Source: Mesodorylaimus sp. YZB2_4
Lineage: Eukaryota > Nematoda > Enoplea > Dorylaimida > Dorylaimidae
DNA: 64,000 nucleotides
NCBI GenBank assembly: GCA_030248295.1
Contig: JASANH010000781.1
Location: forward strand, 310,001-374,000
Direction of reading: 5' to 3'
The position numbers were made by a program, and so were the translations under genes. How positions within the stretch are numbered: the first letter of the stretch is position 1; every line of letters begins with the position of its first letter. This document shows, piece by piece, positions 9,206-21,200 of the stretch. The notes below the pieces were generated by a model that saw nothing but the letters and a program-made list of their open reading frames with translations, made no database searches and was not told the DNA's origin.

Positions 9206-12200
9206 ATGGACGAGGAGTTTTCCGAGCCTTTCGGGGACTATGCCTGTTGGTCTATGGAAAGTAGCACGTTCGAATCGTACGAACCGTATCAGGAATATGC
9301 CCATTTTGATATGCAGGCAACCGAACCGAACGCTCAAGTGCCACTGAACCCACCAATGGGTCCTCCAGCAAATCCGGCCGATCAGTTACCGCCAACCACG
9401 CCGGCTAATGTTGGCAACACGAACAGTTCGCAGACACCGGACAACACGAGTAGCCCGCCAGATTTGACCACTCCGCAAATGTTAACGCCATTAAATACGT
9501 CCAATACAAACTCGGAGAAGGACCCACCATTGACTTCAGAGGTAAAACCACGTTTCTTTACCTTGTTCCGGCTTAGCAAATTTCTAATTGGCATTTTGTG
9601 CTCTCTAGGGTGGTGGGTTAACTTTGCCGCCACCCGAATCGTTGGATGCTCGCATCGAGCGCGAAACGGGCATACGTCCGCCACCGGAAAAGTCGTGAAT
9701 CATCCGTGGCAGCAAAATGATATCGTGATCAGAAGGCCGCCTATTTTCCCTGGTATACTTTCTTCGCTCAGGCCGATCTCGGCTTTAGCAAAGGCATGCC
9801 CTGGTCTGCGCATAATATTTTTGACAAGAATGTGGACTTTTGGTGAATTATGTAAACTGAAGAAGTTGAGGAATCGGTTCTGGCGTCAGAAAAAGAAAAC
9901 AGTACAGGAACTAGCAGGAGCAGAACTAGATCGCACATCAGTCCCTGCGGCATTACCATCCATCTCATTTCCAGAAGCTCACATCTCAGCACGTGCACTG
10001 TTGGATACAGGTCCAGGGAAAAGTTTCATCAATGAGAGATTTTTCGGAGCATTGACACAGAATTGCCCAGAACTTGAAATTAAAGCATGCGAGCCGACAC
10101 CAATGACAGCTATCAATGGGAGTGCATTTTCTCCTAAGCATATGGTCATATGTAAAGTCAATTTGTTCAGCAGAACGCTTTTACATTGTTTCCTGGTATT
10201 GGAGGGCTTACCAATGCCAGTAGTTATAGGACGAGATCTTATGGCCAAGTTAGGCAAAATTCAGTTCGACTTCTCACATCGTATGTCTATCAGTTCAGCC
10301 GTGATTGCGTGCCAGGAAATACAGGATAACAGATTTCAGGCACAGGCCAAAATGCAGAACGCCATTTGTCTAGCAGAGACGGTTACAATTTCACCTTCAA
10401 CAGAAAAATTTGTCTGGGGTCGTGAGACCCAGCAACAGAGCGAAGATAGAACAGTCTGCTTTAGAGCCAACTATGAACCCCTCACACAAGATACGTGCAT
10501 ATTGGTAGCACACGGTGTAGGAAGAACCCAGCATGGGCAAATTCCAGTACAAGTCATGAATGGATCTCAGAATCCGGTGCAGTTAGCCGCCGGCACACTG
10601 TTGGGTTATGTCGAAGAGGTCGCAGAAGTGGTACCAACGGACATGTACCTGGACAATAGACCAGATAAGAAAGAAGATCCTGTGAAATACATAGAGGACA
10701 TGAGAATTGATAACCCACTAGTGAACCATTCCGAGAAACAGCAGTTCAGGGATTTTCTGAAATCATGGGCAAAGAAGGGTATTTTCGCCTCTAGCACGTT
10801 GGAGTTGAAACCAGCCAATATCGAAATTGAACATGCAATCAACACAGGAAATCACCCGCCAGTCCATATCCCACCTCGAAGGCTGCCATTTAAACAGAGA
10901 GAAGTGGTAGAAAAAATGGTTCAAGAGATGAAAATGGGAGAGCAAGTAGAGGACTCCCACAGTGCTTGGGCAAGCCCTATATGCTTAGTACGTAAGAAAT
11001 CGGGCGAGTATCGTTTCGCCATCGATTATCGGGCAGTGAATGCCATCACAGTACGGGACGAACACCCATTACCACGAATGGATGATCTGATCGATTCAAT
11101 TGCTGGAGCAAAATTCTTTTCAAGTCTAGACCTTATCTCGGGATACTGGCAGATAAAGCTGAAGGAAGGTGATAGAGAGAAGACAGCATTTCGTGTCCCT
11201 GGAGGGGGCCACTACCAATTCAAGGTTTTACCTTTCGGGCTTACGAATTCACCAGCTGTTTTCCAAAGACTTATGAACGCGGTTTTAGCAAACCTGACGT
11301 ATAAGAGATGCTTAGTCTATCTGGATGATATTTTGATTTTTGCACCAAATTTTCAAGTCCATCAGGAACGCCTGCAAGCGGTGTTGGAACGTCTCCATAA
11401 AGTGAAGCTTCGGCTAAAGCTTCCAAAGTGCCATTTCTTACGAGAAGAAATACCATTCTTGGGGCATATTATATCAGCGGAAGGTCTGAAAACGGATGAC
11501 ATTAAAGTGAGAGCAGTACGGGACATGCCAGTCCCACGAGATCGTAAGGCAGTTCGCCGATTTTTGGGCATGTGTACGTTTTATAGACGTTTTATCAAAA
11601 ATTTTTCGCAGATAGCCAGGCCATTATTTGAGCTAACCAAGGAGAGTGTCCCATTCGTATGGGAGGAGAAGGCGCACAAGGCATTCGAGAGCTTGAAGCA
11701 TCATATGACGACAGCGCCAATCTTGGCTTATCCCGACTTTAAGAAGCCATTCATCATTTCGACAGACGCAAGCAGAGAAGGTCTTGGAGCAATCTTATAT
11801 CAGCTAGACGAGAAGGGACAGGAACACCCAATAGCATATGCTAGCAGGACCTTGTTGTCCAGTGAAACGAGATATCCTGTCACAGAACTGGAAGGACTAG
11901 GACTATATTGGGCTGTGAAGTTATTCCGTCCCTATATTTATGGACAGAAGTTTACAGTGATAACTGATCACTTGCCCCTCGTGTCGATTTTCAAGAACAA
12001 AAGCCATGAGGGCCGTTTTGCAAGATGGATTGCCAACTTGACTGGGATGCATTTTGATATTCGGTACCGGCCGGGAAAGAAACATGCGAATGTAGATGCC
12101 CTGTCGAGAGCCAGCTTAGATAGCACTATGGCAGCAATAGAAAGAGAAGTCTCACAAGTAGATTTGAATGTATGGGAGGAACATGCTAAACTGATGGAGT

Positions 12201-13987
12201 TGGCCTTACAACAACGTAGTGACAGTATGCTAAAGGCCAGAATTGATTTCGTCGAAGCTGGTATTTTACCAAAAGATGAACATTTGGCGCGTCAGTTTCT
12301 GTTGGAGAAACCTCGATACATAATGAAGGATGATCTTCTGGTGCATATTATGCGGTGGAGTAAGAATGCTGAGCCTGTTTTGCAAGTGGTCATTCCTCGG
12401 AATATGACGGGCCACATTCTGCAGCAGTGTCATAGCGACGCATTTGCAGCACATTTTGGCATAGGAAAAACATTCGATAAAGTCGCACAACGATACTATT
12501 GGGATGGTTATTTCCAGGATGTTGAAAGATACGTCAAACAGTTTTCATGGTGCGCTCGTTTTAAAAACCCAGCTCGTAAAAATACAGCGCCTCTACAGCC
12601 AATGCCGGCCACAGCAGGCCCTTGGGAACGAGTAGGAGTTGACTTGATGGGCCCACTGCCACGCACCAAAAGAGGAAATGAGTATATTGTTGTGTTCACG
12701 GACTACTTCACGCGGTGGGTAGAGGCCGTGCCACTACCCAACAAGGAAACACGGACAGTCGCGATAGCGTTTGTGCGAGAGATTCTGTGCAGATATGGTA
12801 GCTGCAAGGAATTAGTATCTGACAGAGGTAAAGAGTTTTTATCAAACCTGATGCAGGAAGTTTGTCAGCTCTGCGATATCAAGAAAAAGAATACGACAGC
12901 TTATCACCCAATGTGCAATGGACTGACCGAACGCTTTAACAAAGTTTTAGGAACGCTGCTAGGCATTCACACGCAGCAGTTTGGCACGGACTGGGACACC
13001 GCATTGCCGTTCCTATTGTTTGCGTATCGGTCTTCAGTTCAATCATCTGTGAAATATTCGCCCTACAAAATCTTATTCGGTCGGGAACCACGGATCCCTG
13101 GAGAGCTGTCGGTGCAAATGACGGAGAGAAAGAAAACGAAAGATTATGCGGACGATATTGCCGCAGGTTTGGAAGCTATGAAATCGATCATACGCCGCAA
13201 TTTGCAAGAAGCGCAGGAGAGACAGAAGCGGCATTATGATAGGGATAAGGAATGCATGGATTTCCCAATCAATAATTTAGTATGGCTGCAAGCGGTACCT
13301 AAGGGCCAGGGTCAGAAGTTACAGGCTAAATGGGAAGGGCCATATATTATCTTGGCGAAACCAAGCGCAGTGGACAGTGTGATACGAGTGTGGAATCAAC
13401 CCACGGCTCCGCGGAAATTAGTGCACAACAATCGATTGAAGCCATGTCACGCCCCTTGGCAATTACCGCCAGGAAATGATGAGGAGGACGAAGAAATTTT
13501 CGTGGATTTAGGCAACACGACGTCGACGCTGGGACCCCCATCAGTCCCACAAGGAATAAAGCAACAGGCGCCACAGGAACCGCAAGTGCCGGAACAGTCG
13601 GCAGAGCAGACATCGCCCCAACCAGTGATGCAACCACGATTGATGCAGCGGCAAGAGGAAATAGGTCGAGGTGTGTCACCAGAGTTTCAGACGCCACCAA
13701 CGTCGCCGATCAAGAGTGGAGAGCCAGTGGCAGCAAAGTCACCGTCGCCATTATCTGTTCGTCCCACGTCACCAGTGCAGGACAGTAGCAAACGATTAGC
13801 ACTTGAACGGTCCTGCAGGAAGAAGTCACAGACTGTGGAGGCAGCTCGGAGCGCGGACAGAAACGAGGTGGCCAATCCCGCATCGGCAGAACCTGCCGCA
13901 TTCCAGCCCACTCAACCCCGTCGCCCTGGCCTACGATCAAATCCGCTTCAAACTCGACGGTACCAATCTCAGGACTGGAGGAAATAA
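9206..13987 (+). CDS. Gypsy B Pol polyprotein (PR-RT-RH-IN)
   Basis: This 1593-residue open frame continues in phase with gag. Visible in order are an acidic/Pro/Thr-rich linker, a hydrophobic stretch (FLIGILCSLGWWVNFA), protease (ALLDTGPGKSF, GRDLMAK), RT with LVYLDDILIFA, RNase H (STDASREGLGAIL, RYRPGKKHANVDALSR) and integrase. The integrase N-terminus has HxxxHF and WCARFKN; the first zinc Cys (expected three residues before the second) is Phe. Integrase catalytic residues lie in GVDLMGPLP, SDRGKEF and GLTERFNK. A GPF/Y-type domain (KWEGPYIILAKPS) and a Pro/Gln-rich tail follow. The ATG at 9206 need not be the real start, as translation probably comes through gag. Confidence 0.93.
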   Translation: MDEEFSEPFGDYACWSMESSTFESYEPYQEYAHFDMQATEPNAQVPLNPPMGPPANPADQLPPTTPANVGNTNSSQTPDNTSSPPDLTTPQMLTPLNTSNTNSEKDPPLTSEVKPRFFTLFRLSKFLIGILCSLGWWVNFAATRIVGCSHRARNGHTSATGKVVNHPWQQNDIVIRRPPIFPGILSSLRPISALAKACPGLRIIFLTRMWTFGELCKLKKLRNRFWRQKKKTVQELAGAELDRTSVPAALPSISFPEAHISARALLDTGPGKSFINERFFGALTQNCPELEIKACEPTPMTAINGSAFSPKHMVICKVNLFSRTLLHCFLVLEGLPMPVVIGRDLMAKLGKIQFDFSHRMSISSAVIACQEIQDNRFQAQAKMQNAICLAETVTISPSTEKFVWGRETQQQSEDRTVCFRANYEPLTQDTCILVAHGVGRTQHGQIPVQVMNGSQNPVQLAAGTLLGYVEEVAEVVPTDMYLDNRPDKKEDPVKYIEDMRIDNPLVNHSEKQQFRDFLKSWAKKGIFASSTLELKPANIEIEHAINTGNHPPVHIPPRRLPFKQREVVEKMVQEMKMGEQVEDSHSAWASPICLVRKKSGEYRFAIDYRAVNAITVRDEHPLPRMDDLIDSIAGAKFFSSLDLISGYWQIKLKEGDREKTAFRVPGGGHYQFKVLPFGLTNSPAVFQRLMNAVLANLTYKRCLVYLDDILIFAPNFQVHQERLQAVLERLHKVKLRLKLPKCHFLREEIPFLGHIISAEGLKTDDIKVRAVRDMPVPRDRKAVRRFLGMCTFYRRFIKNFSQIARPLFELTKESVPFVWEEKAHKAFESLKHHMTTAPILAYPDFKKPFIISTDASREGLGAILYQLDEKGQEHPIAYASRTLLSSETRYPVTELEGLGLYWAVKLFRPYIYGQKFTVITDHLPLVSIFKNKSHEGRFARWIANLTGMHFDIRYRPGKKHANVDALSRASLDSTMAAIEREVSQVDLNVWEEHAKLMELALQQRSDSMLKARIDFVEAGILPKDEHLARQFLLEKPRYIMKDDLLVHIMRWSKNAEPVLQVVIPRNMTGHILQQCHSDAFAAHFGIGKTFDKVAQRYYWDGYFQDVERYVKQFSWCARFKNPARKNTAPLQPMPATAGPWERVGVDLMGPLPRTKRGNEYIVVFTDYFTRWVEAVPLPNKETRTVAIAFVREILCRYGSCKELVSDRGKEFLSNLMQEVCQLCDIKKKNTTAYHPMCNGLTERFNKVLGTLLGIHTQQFGTDWDTALPFLLFAYRSSVQSSVKYSPYKILFGREPRIPGELSVQMTERKKTKDYADDIAAGLEAMKSIIRRNLQEAQERQKRHYDRDKECMDFPINNLVWLQAVPKGQGQKLQAKWEGPYIILAKPSAVDSVIRVWNQPTAPRKLVHNNRLKPCHAPWQLPPGNDEEDEEIFVDLGNTTSTLGPPSVPQGIKQQAPQEPQVPEQSAEQTSPQPVMQPRLMQRQEEIGRGVSPEFQTPPTSPIKSGEPVAAKSPSPLSVRPTSPVQDSSKRLALERSCRKKSQTVEAARSADRNEVANPASAEPAAFQPTQPRRPGLRSNPLQTRRYQSQDWRK

Positions 13988-14026
13988 CAGACGGTCGAGG
14001 ACGACTCGTCTCAATGCCCCGGCGTG

Positions 14027-14629
14027 TGCAATGTCGGTTCCTTGCGCTACGTCAGTGGATATTTTGGTGTGGGGGCAAGGTCCAATCAGGATAGGATATG
14101 ACGGAACCACGCTCGTAATTCGAGTCAGTAGAGGGCACTTTGCATAATGCGGTAGGACCTGATTTAGGTGTGCACAAACATGTTGTTCGTGAGGCAAGGG
14201 GATCCAACCCCCCTATGGTTAGTATGTAAGTGTGATTTGCATATCGCCCAACTTGCCGGGCGACCTAGGAATTTCTAGGGTGTGTAAGATCAGGTCGTTT
14301 GTGTTAGGTTAGGAAACTGGTTGCACCCTATACCCATGTGTATTAGAAATGTATATAAGGAACCCATTCTGCCATGCTCAGGCAGTAGTAGAGTTGCAGT
14401 CACTCGCTGGTACGTCGTAGTCATTCGTGATCTTCGTATTTCTTGCTTGTACGTCGGCTCGTATTAAACGATTTCAGTTGGTTGTCCGTGGTTTTCTTTT
14501 GGGCAATGTTCCGTGTGCCGAGTGGACGGCGATTCCGCCCATATCCAGCCCGATCTTTGGGTAAGCAGTCTTGTTGAGTGTAACCGTTTACTGTGTCCAT
14601 ATTAGGCTAGGCCAGTAAACTACGTTACA
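14027..14629 (+). repeat. 3' LTR of element B
   Basis: This is the same length as the 5' LTR and identical except at 14056 by visual comparison. The internal sequence just upstream ends CCCCGGCGTG, conserved in element A, instead of a typical purine-rich tract. The TATA box is at 14352-14359. The CAAG duplication follows at once. Confidence 0.93.
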
Positions 14630-14633
14630 CAAG

Positions 14634-15298
14634 AGCAAACGGATGAAATGGTCTCGTCGTTTGGAATTTAGTTCCTACATGCGTTTTCCTTCGGTCGGAT
14701 GATCCATGCGTTATATGGCATTGTTTGGTGGAAAAATGATTGTTGCAGTAAAGAAACCTTATGAATGAAGTGGGATAAATAGCGGGTAGGAGGGAGGGGG
14801 CGGCGGATATGGACTGGCAATGCTACGAGCTTCTTATCATAGTCCTTATATGACCTGTGAATTTCTTATAACCTTTTTATAAGTCTCATGAATATTCTTA
14901 CCAGTCCTACGAGTCTTATAAGAAACCTTATATGCTTTTCTTGTAGCTAACTGAATGGTTTCTCACGAAATTTCTTATAAGTGTTATCAGGTGTTTTTCA
15001 ACGTGGGCGGGCATAAATGGCGTGTAATCACAGCTTAGAATGCCTCGACTTCTAGCCTTCCATACCGTACTATATGTCAGTTTTTTGGGAGGTGATAACA
15101 AAAAAGTTCTGCTGACCTGAACTACAGAATAAGTAAAAACTTAAAAACCAACATTTTAGAAAGTGGGTTCTACGCCAAGCAGATCAAAATGCAAGGCAAC
15201 TACCAGCGTGAAGTGGTGCAGAAAAACCCTGGGGCACTGCATCAAAAAAGCAGATCCGTTAGACATGCCCATACTGTGCACACACAAAAACGCCATGT
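14634..15298. other. Intergenic, TTATAAG-rich stretch
   Basis: No gene is seen. Between 14830 and 14990 the words CTTATAAG, TTATAT and ATTCTTA recur about ten times at irregular spacing, probably a degenerate repeat. A plus-strand open stretch from 15163 is the antisense of the last ETS exon and its 3' flank. Confidence 0.35.
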
Positions 15299-18200
15299 TC
15301 AATCCGCCCTCGCCTCGCCATCATCGTCAATGTCCGCTGAAATCCCCATTTCGTCACGCACTTGCTGAAACGACTTGCCGACGACAGATTCAACATCGAA
15401 CACAAAGCGATAGGCGAATCGCTTGTCGAAGGACCTGTGAATGATATTCTTTTCGTAGTAATAACGGATTCCACGCGATAATTTATCGAAATTCATCTGA
15501 ACACAAAAGGAATGTTTGCAATTGGTGCAGTATTGGGATATACTAAACCATGATAGTAACGAGATTTACTCGAAGCTACAATTCGTATATCAGTGCAACT
15601 TAAGTGTGTGTTCGGAAGCACGCGATAACAACACTGGCAGGATGGTACGCGAAACCAAATATGAAAAGAGACTTACGCATCTGGCGATGGGGCACTGTGT
15701 ACTGTACATGTTACACGAATAAGGGGAGCTAAACATGTTGCTGGGCATGACCAGCCCCAGTGTCGGCCTTACTGACGTGGTTCTAGCGAGTTTCATTCTA
15801 GTCGACCTCGGAAAACTGCAACGATTGCCAATTTTTTCAGCTATGTTTTACGTTTATTTCAACCCCAGAAAGTTGCAGCTTCGCTTAATTGCAACGCGTT
15901 TTTAAATCGAAAAGCTTACTTTATCTCGCTTAATTGCAGCAGTTTGCTTAAATTTCGTCCATAAATTAAGACTTGGCCCGCTGTTGTACAAGGATATATG
16001 GCGGGGAGAAAGTGGCCACTTTTGTTTTAAAAATCATAACTTGCTTTTTTTTATAAGTGAAACAATTTAAAAATAAAAGAAATGACCGCTACATTCTGAG
16101 GAATCTCAAACTGCTTTTAAAATTATTCTAGCTTTAATCGTTCATGATATATTTAACAAAACCGTCTATGATCAGCAGTGATCAATCACATAATCGATTG
16201 TGCCCAATTATTAAAATCGTCCAACCCTGTTTTTTCACTGAAATAGTAGCGTAGAGCCACTACATCACAAAACAGCTCGAAATTTCACCCTACGACCATA
16301 GATTATTGTGCACATGTGGGATAACTGAACCCCATTCAGGCAATTTTACCCAAAACTGATCAATAATTTTAGCTGTTAATCAGATGCGCTGATCATAATA
16401 GCCCATCTTGTAACCCCTGGAAAGAGCTTTCAATTTGTTTTTCCACCTCAGAATTTGTCGATTTTCACCCGAGATGTTGAAGAAAACTTAAATTGGAGGG
16501 AGTGCCCACAGTACGCACCTTTCGAATTTCCCGCCCGCTTGCCGCGTATGACATAAGAGCAGCTTTAGGCGCTTACTCTGGGAGTCGCCAGTTCAGTTCA
16601 GTTCAGTTCAGAAGTTTTCCCTTTTCCACTACATGTCAGTCTAATTCTGTGCTAGAGTATCTGTCTTTCATGAAAAAAAAGAGAAGTCATAAATTCACTG
16701 TTGATTCTAGAATAAGCAGCCAAATCCGCTCTTATGTCATAAGCGGCATGCGGGCGGGAAATTCAAAAGATGCGTACTGTAGGCCCTCCTTCCGAATTTG
16801 AGTTTTATTCAACATATCGGGTGAAAATCAACAAATTCTGACGCGGTAAAGAGCATTTGAAAGGCTCTTGAACTTGAAAGGCACTTGAAATTCTTTCCAG
16901 GGGCTACAACTTAGGCTATTACTTATCCGCGCAACCTGACCACTTTTTACTTATAATGTGCTATATTTCCATACAAATACATTTTAAAAAATTTACTTCG
17001 GCTAAGACAGTCAGTTTTGTGAGTACTTTCGATAGAGCACATAAAAAGGGGAGGGTCGAAAACTCCGACTAGTAAAGCATATTCCGCATGGGTCGAGTCT
17101 CTCAGAAACCCTTTTTTAAGCAGTGCAAATATTGACCTGAATTAGCGGGAATTTAAAAATTTTTTGAAATCTTCGAGCTAGCTGAACTATGAATACTGGA
17201 ACAACATGATCAGAGTGCTCAAGGGGTGCTAATACGTATAACAGATCTAGAAACTCACCAAGGGATTTCCTGATGGGCCTGACCATAGAGCGGCCGTTTG
17301 AAATGAGCTGTTTAGGGCAATGGTGCTTGAATGTGAGGCGGGCCGACAATGTTTTGGTTAGCCCCAAGCAATTTCTTTTATTAGATCTCGAAATTTGAAT
17401 ATGACCCCCCCCCCCCAAATTGTAGGATGCTTCAGCACAATACTGTGTTTGCCACAATAAGCGGCCTTCTGCTGATTTGTCTCGCAATGAAGCTTGAACG
17501 TGAACTCGCTAAACGTTACCCTAGCTGCGTTTAGCGAGTTTGTATTTTTGAATTCTTTCGCTAAACTGACTCTCTCTCGTTTTCGTAACCGATTAGCCAA
17601 CGCTCGATGGGCCAGAAAACTTCAGACTGATAAAGTGAACGTTTTTCTATTACAAATTTTGGGTCTTTTTAGACAAAACAAACTTAAGCGTTTAGCAGAG
17701 AAGATTCCTGAATAATAAATATAGAAATAGCTCGCTCCCACAAGTTTCGAATGCTCGGGTCCAAAACTATCGATTCGAATCCCCTCGCTACGAAAGATTT
17801 ATGTGCCAAACAGCGCTCCCTCCATCCAAACTCAAACGTACAAAGTTTTCACGCCTGTACACATCTGAAGCGTATCATCATCCTAATTGACATCCGTCGT
17901 CACTTCCACGCGCCATCATTAACTCGCTAATTAAGCAAGTTTAGAACAGTGCTGACGCCCGTACACATATTTCCATATAAGCTGGGTACCCCATAGAGTC
18001 GGAAGCCTTCTGGATTGCACGCCAGTGCGAACAAAAGGATGACAAGACCACCATGAGACAATGGGAGCGCCGAATCTCTGTTCGTCATGCTTTGAAACAA
18101 CTAATTGTACAGTAAGCCCCAACAGCAGTCACATAGCAAGACGAGCTTACCGCTGGATTATTCTTCTTCATTCCCCACAATCTGGCCACTTCTTCTCTGT

Positions 18201-21200
18201 CGGTCAACCTGAACTCCCATTCGCGACCCGTCCACGCAATGATGCTTTTGTACTTCTTATTCATGAGTAATGCCAGGAGAAATCTCCACAGATAAACGGG
18301 ATTAGCAGCTGAAAAAAGGGAGACGAGTTGGTCCCGCAGTCACATAAGGCAATATCACATCTACAAAGACAGGCGTCTAGCAATGTACTTACAGGGGTGA
18401 TGTTTGATAATGGAACGACCAGGGCCGCAGGTCGAGCTGCCAGATCCTTGCTGCTCAACATGTACTTCAGCAGCTGGCGCGGACCTGAGTGATGAGCACA
18501 GCCCGAGTCCATGATTGCTCGATTTATGGTGTTGTGGGACACCGCTGCGGGCTAATCGATAAGCTGGCGCATATTCGCGGCTACTAGCGAGCTCGCCGTT
18601 GTTGCTAGCGTGCGAGGGCGTCGACAAGTCATGTCCAACAAAGGATGGTGCTGCGTTTGGATTTGAGCCTCGATGGCGCGCAGGAGAGCCGCAGTCGCCA
18701 AAAATGGCCAAATTTTGTGGAATGGTCGGTGGGAATGCGTGGTGGGGGACTGGGATTCGAGGAGGATGTAGCGGGCTCTGGGCTATAGCGGGAATTGAGG
18801 AAAGTGGGGCTTGGAATGTCTGAGTCGTCGGCGCAGCTTGGAACAGTTGATTCAAGGTTTGAGCGTATGCGCCTGAAAATGACACTTTGAAGATTTAGAA
18901 CGAGCAGGAGAGACGTTTTTGAAGGTCTCACACTTGGGCTCGCCAAAAAAAATTTAGCGAGACAGCAGCTGGTGGAATTTTTTCTTCTGGTACGCAAACG
19001 ACGTAGAGTAGGTGTAAGTACTGACACAGTCAACCTGAATTTTTAATAAATTAAGTTTTTCCAGGTGTATGAGCAGGCTGGTAACAAAATGTATTGCCGC
19101 CCGGCGCCAATGTTCGGATTATGTGACCAGTCTAACGATAAGAGGCAATTCAGTTACGATTGCGTGTACAATTATGAGTTGTTGAAATTTGTCGACTTGA
19201 CTACTTTCATCATCGTCTCGAATTAAGGTAATCACGAGTGTGTACGTTGGAGTGACAATAACAAAACTGTGTTCCACAAGGGGGGGAGTGTGTACATTGG
19301 AGTGACAATAACAAAAGTGTGTTCCACAAGGGGGGACTACGTACAGTTGGAGAGTACACATCCCTGCATCTGCAGAGGGGACTACATACACATTCCAACT
19401 CGGGTATGCTAAGACCGCGCTAGAAATATTTTTTGGCTGCGGTGGAATTTGCAAATGACTATTGAACTTAGGACACTAAAACGGGGTAAATGTCATAAGG
19501 TGGGGCCGCATGGCATGGGCTCTATGTACAGTAACATGGATCAGCCTATTGAACACCTCAAATGTTTGCCACTTGTTTTGGAGAAGAAACGTCAAAGGAA
19601 AATGATTAGAGCCAAATATTAATATAAGAACACTGCATTTTCTCTCGTTTCACCTCAATTTTTCATTTAAATAGAAACAAAAATCCCTAGGGCCCTAATC
19701 TGCTTTTTTTTCAAAACGTGAGGAGTAGAACACTTTTTTAAATCCTTTTTCAAAGAAATGAATGAACTGGAAGGGGGGAGGAATGAACTGGGGCAAAACT
19801 TGAGCTCGTGGAAAATACGACTAAAAACAGGGACCTATATTATTCATTTCTTCCTCATTTTCTCGTATAACTCCAATTTTTGAAGCGATGCTCGATTTCT
19901 GCAGAAGTACTTGGGAGAGTCGACAAAAATTTCTGTTGCTTTTAAAAGATATGTTGCCTCAAAATAAATTTGGTGCGCCCACGTTGCCTGTAATTTGTCG
20001 GGAAAACGGCATCTACTCGAAGGAGTGGCGGCAGAGTATGCCCTCATGGAGGATAAATCTCTGGCAGGATGGTAATCGAGGATCCAAGAGTGATGACTAT
20101 TCCACGAGCGAAAAAAGTGGTACAGTAAAAAAGTCAAGGCTAGGACGTTTCGCTGCTGCCACAACCGGTTTACCATCAAACCGGACATACTTTGACCGCG
20201 AAGTTTCGAATATAGTTTTAATTTATCGTGTTTTCGTTTCCATATTTTTCTATGGTAAGACAAATTTTTCTCTCTTGCCTGGTGCCAAATGTCCGCAGAA
20301 AACATTTACAGAGGATTGAGTGAACGAAATAAGTTCTGAGAGACTTTGTGGTTAAAAATGTTTCGATTTTGTATTTCCGACTTTTCCTGCTCCAAGTACC
20401 ATTTGTCAAAATTCCAAAACACCTACAGTACAGAATAAATTTTGTGGTTCTTCCGATCCTGACGTTTACCCAGAAAATGTTTGATGACTACTAAATGAAC
20501 AAGTGATTTAATTTGATTGAAGTTACCAATATTTAACGTGAAAAACTTTATCAATGAACCTATTTGAATTAGCAATAATACTGCTCGCGCGATTTCATCG
20601 ATTCGTACATGAGTTTGTGGGAAAGTTCGCGGAACATATTCAGTCTCATTGGCAAATCGAAAATTTGAAACCGTTTTATGTGACCTTATTACCACATAAA
20701 AGAAGTGAATTCATTTCAGGGCCTGCTCCTCTCCGTTAGATGCGGGGCAATGAACCCATTAGGCCCTACCGACTCTCAAAACATCGGTTCCCCGTAATAG
20801 CCAAATATTTGGTGTGTCTTTCAAATATGCTAAATATCTGAAGGAAAAACCAAACGAATTGTGCGTTCTCCCTCAATTATTCCGTGAGTGAAGTGTTTCC
20901 ATGGCAGACCATGGCACTTACTTCAAAAACTATGCACTTACAATTTTGGTTAAGTACGCGCGAGAAAGCAACGGAATCAAAAAGTCGTATGTATGCTTTT
21001 TGTGATGCCCTAAAAATTTCGAGCGACAAAATTTGAATTTTTTTTAATCAATGAAAAAAGCTTCCAAAGATGTAAGCAGCCGTTAGATCATTGTGCTAAA
21101 GTAATGTCTCAAAAGACCGGAGGCTATCCTGACTGTAGAACTATTTTTATTAAGATTTTAATTTTTTCGACTCTATCTCCCTCCTTTTTCCTACCAAGAG

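Larger units (their letters stand above)
6964..14629 (+). mobile_element. Nearly intact Ty3/gypsy LTR retrotransposon (element B)
   Basis: The 7666-bp element has 603-bp LTRs at both ends, each starting TG and ending CA, flanked by the 4-bp direct repeat CAAG (6960-6963 and 14630-14633). Domain order is gag with CCHC knuckle, protease, RT, RNase H, integrase, which defines Ty3/gypsy. There is no envelope-like frame. The LTRs differ at only one base that I can see (6993 G, 14056 T), so insertion is recent. Three in-frame stops in gag and a changed zinc ligand in integrase suggest this copy is not autonomous unless stops are read through. Confidence 0.95.

Noticed and set aside
17116..17487. 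123-aa minus-strand open frame in ETS intron 3
   Set aside because: No recognisable motif; it contains a homopolymer C run and lies next to repeat DNA.
19844..20319. Overlapping 143-aa and 153-aa open frames on opposite strands
   Set aside because: No domain, signal peptide, splice logic or conservation clue favours either strand.
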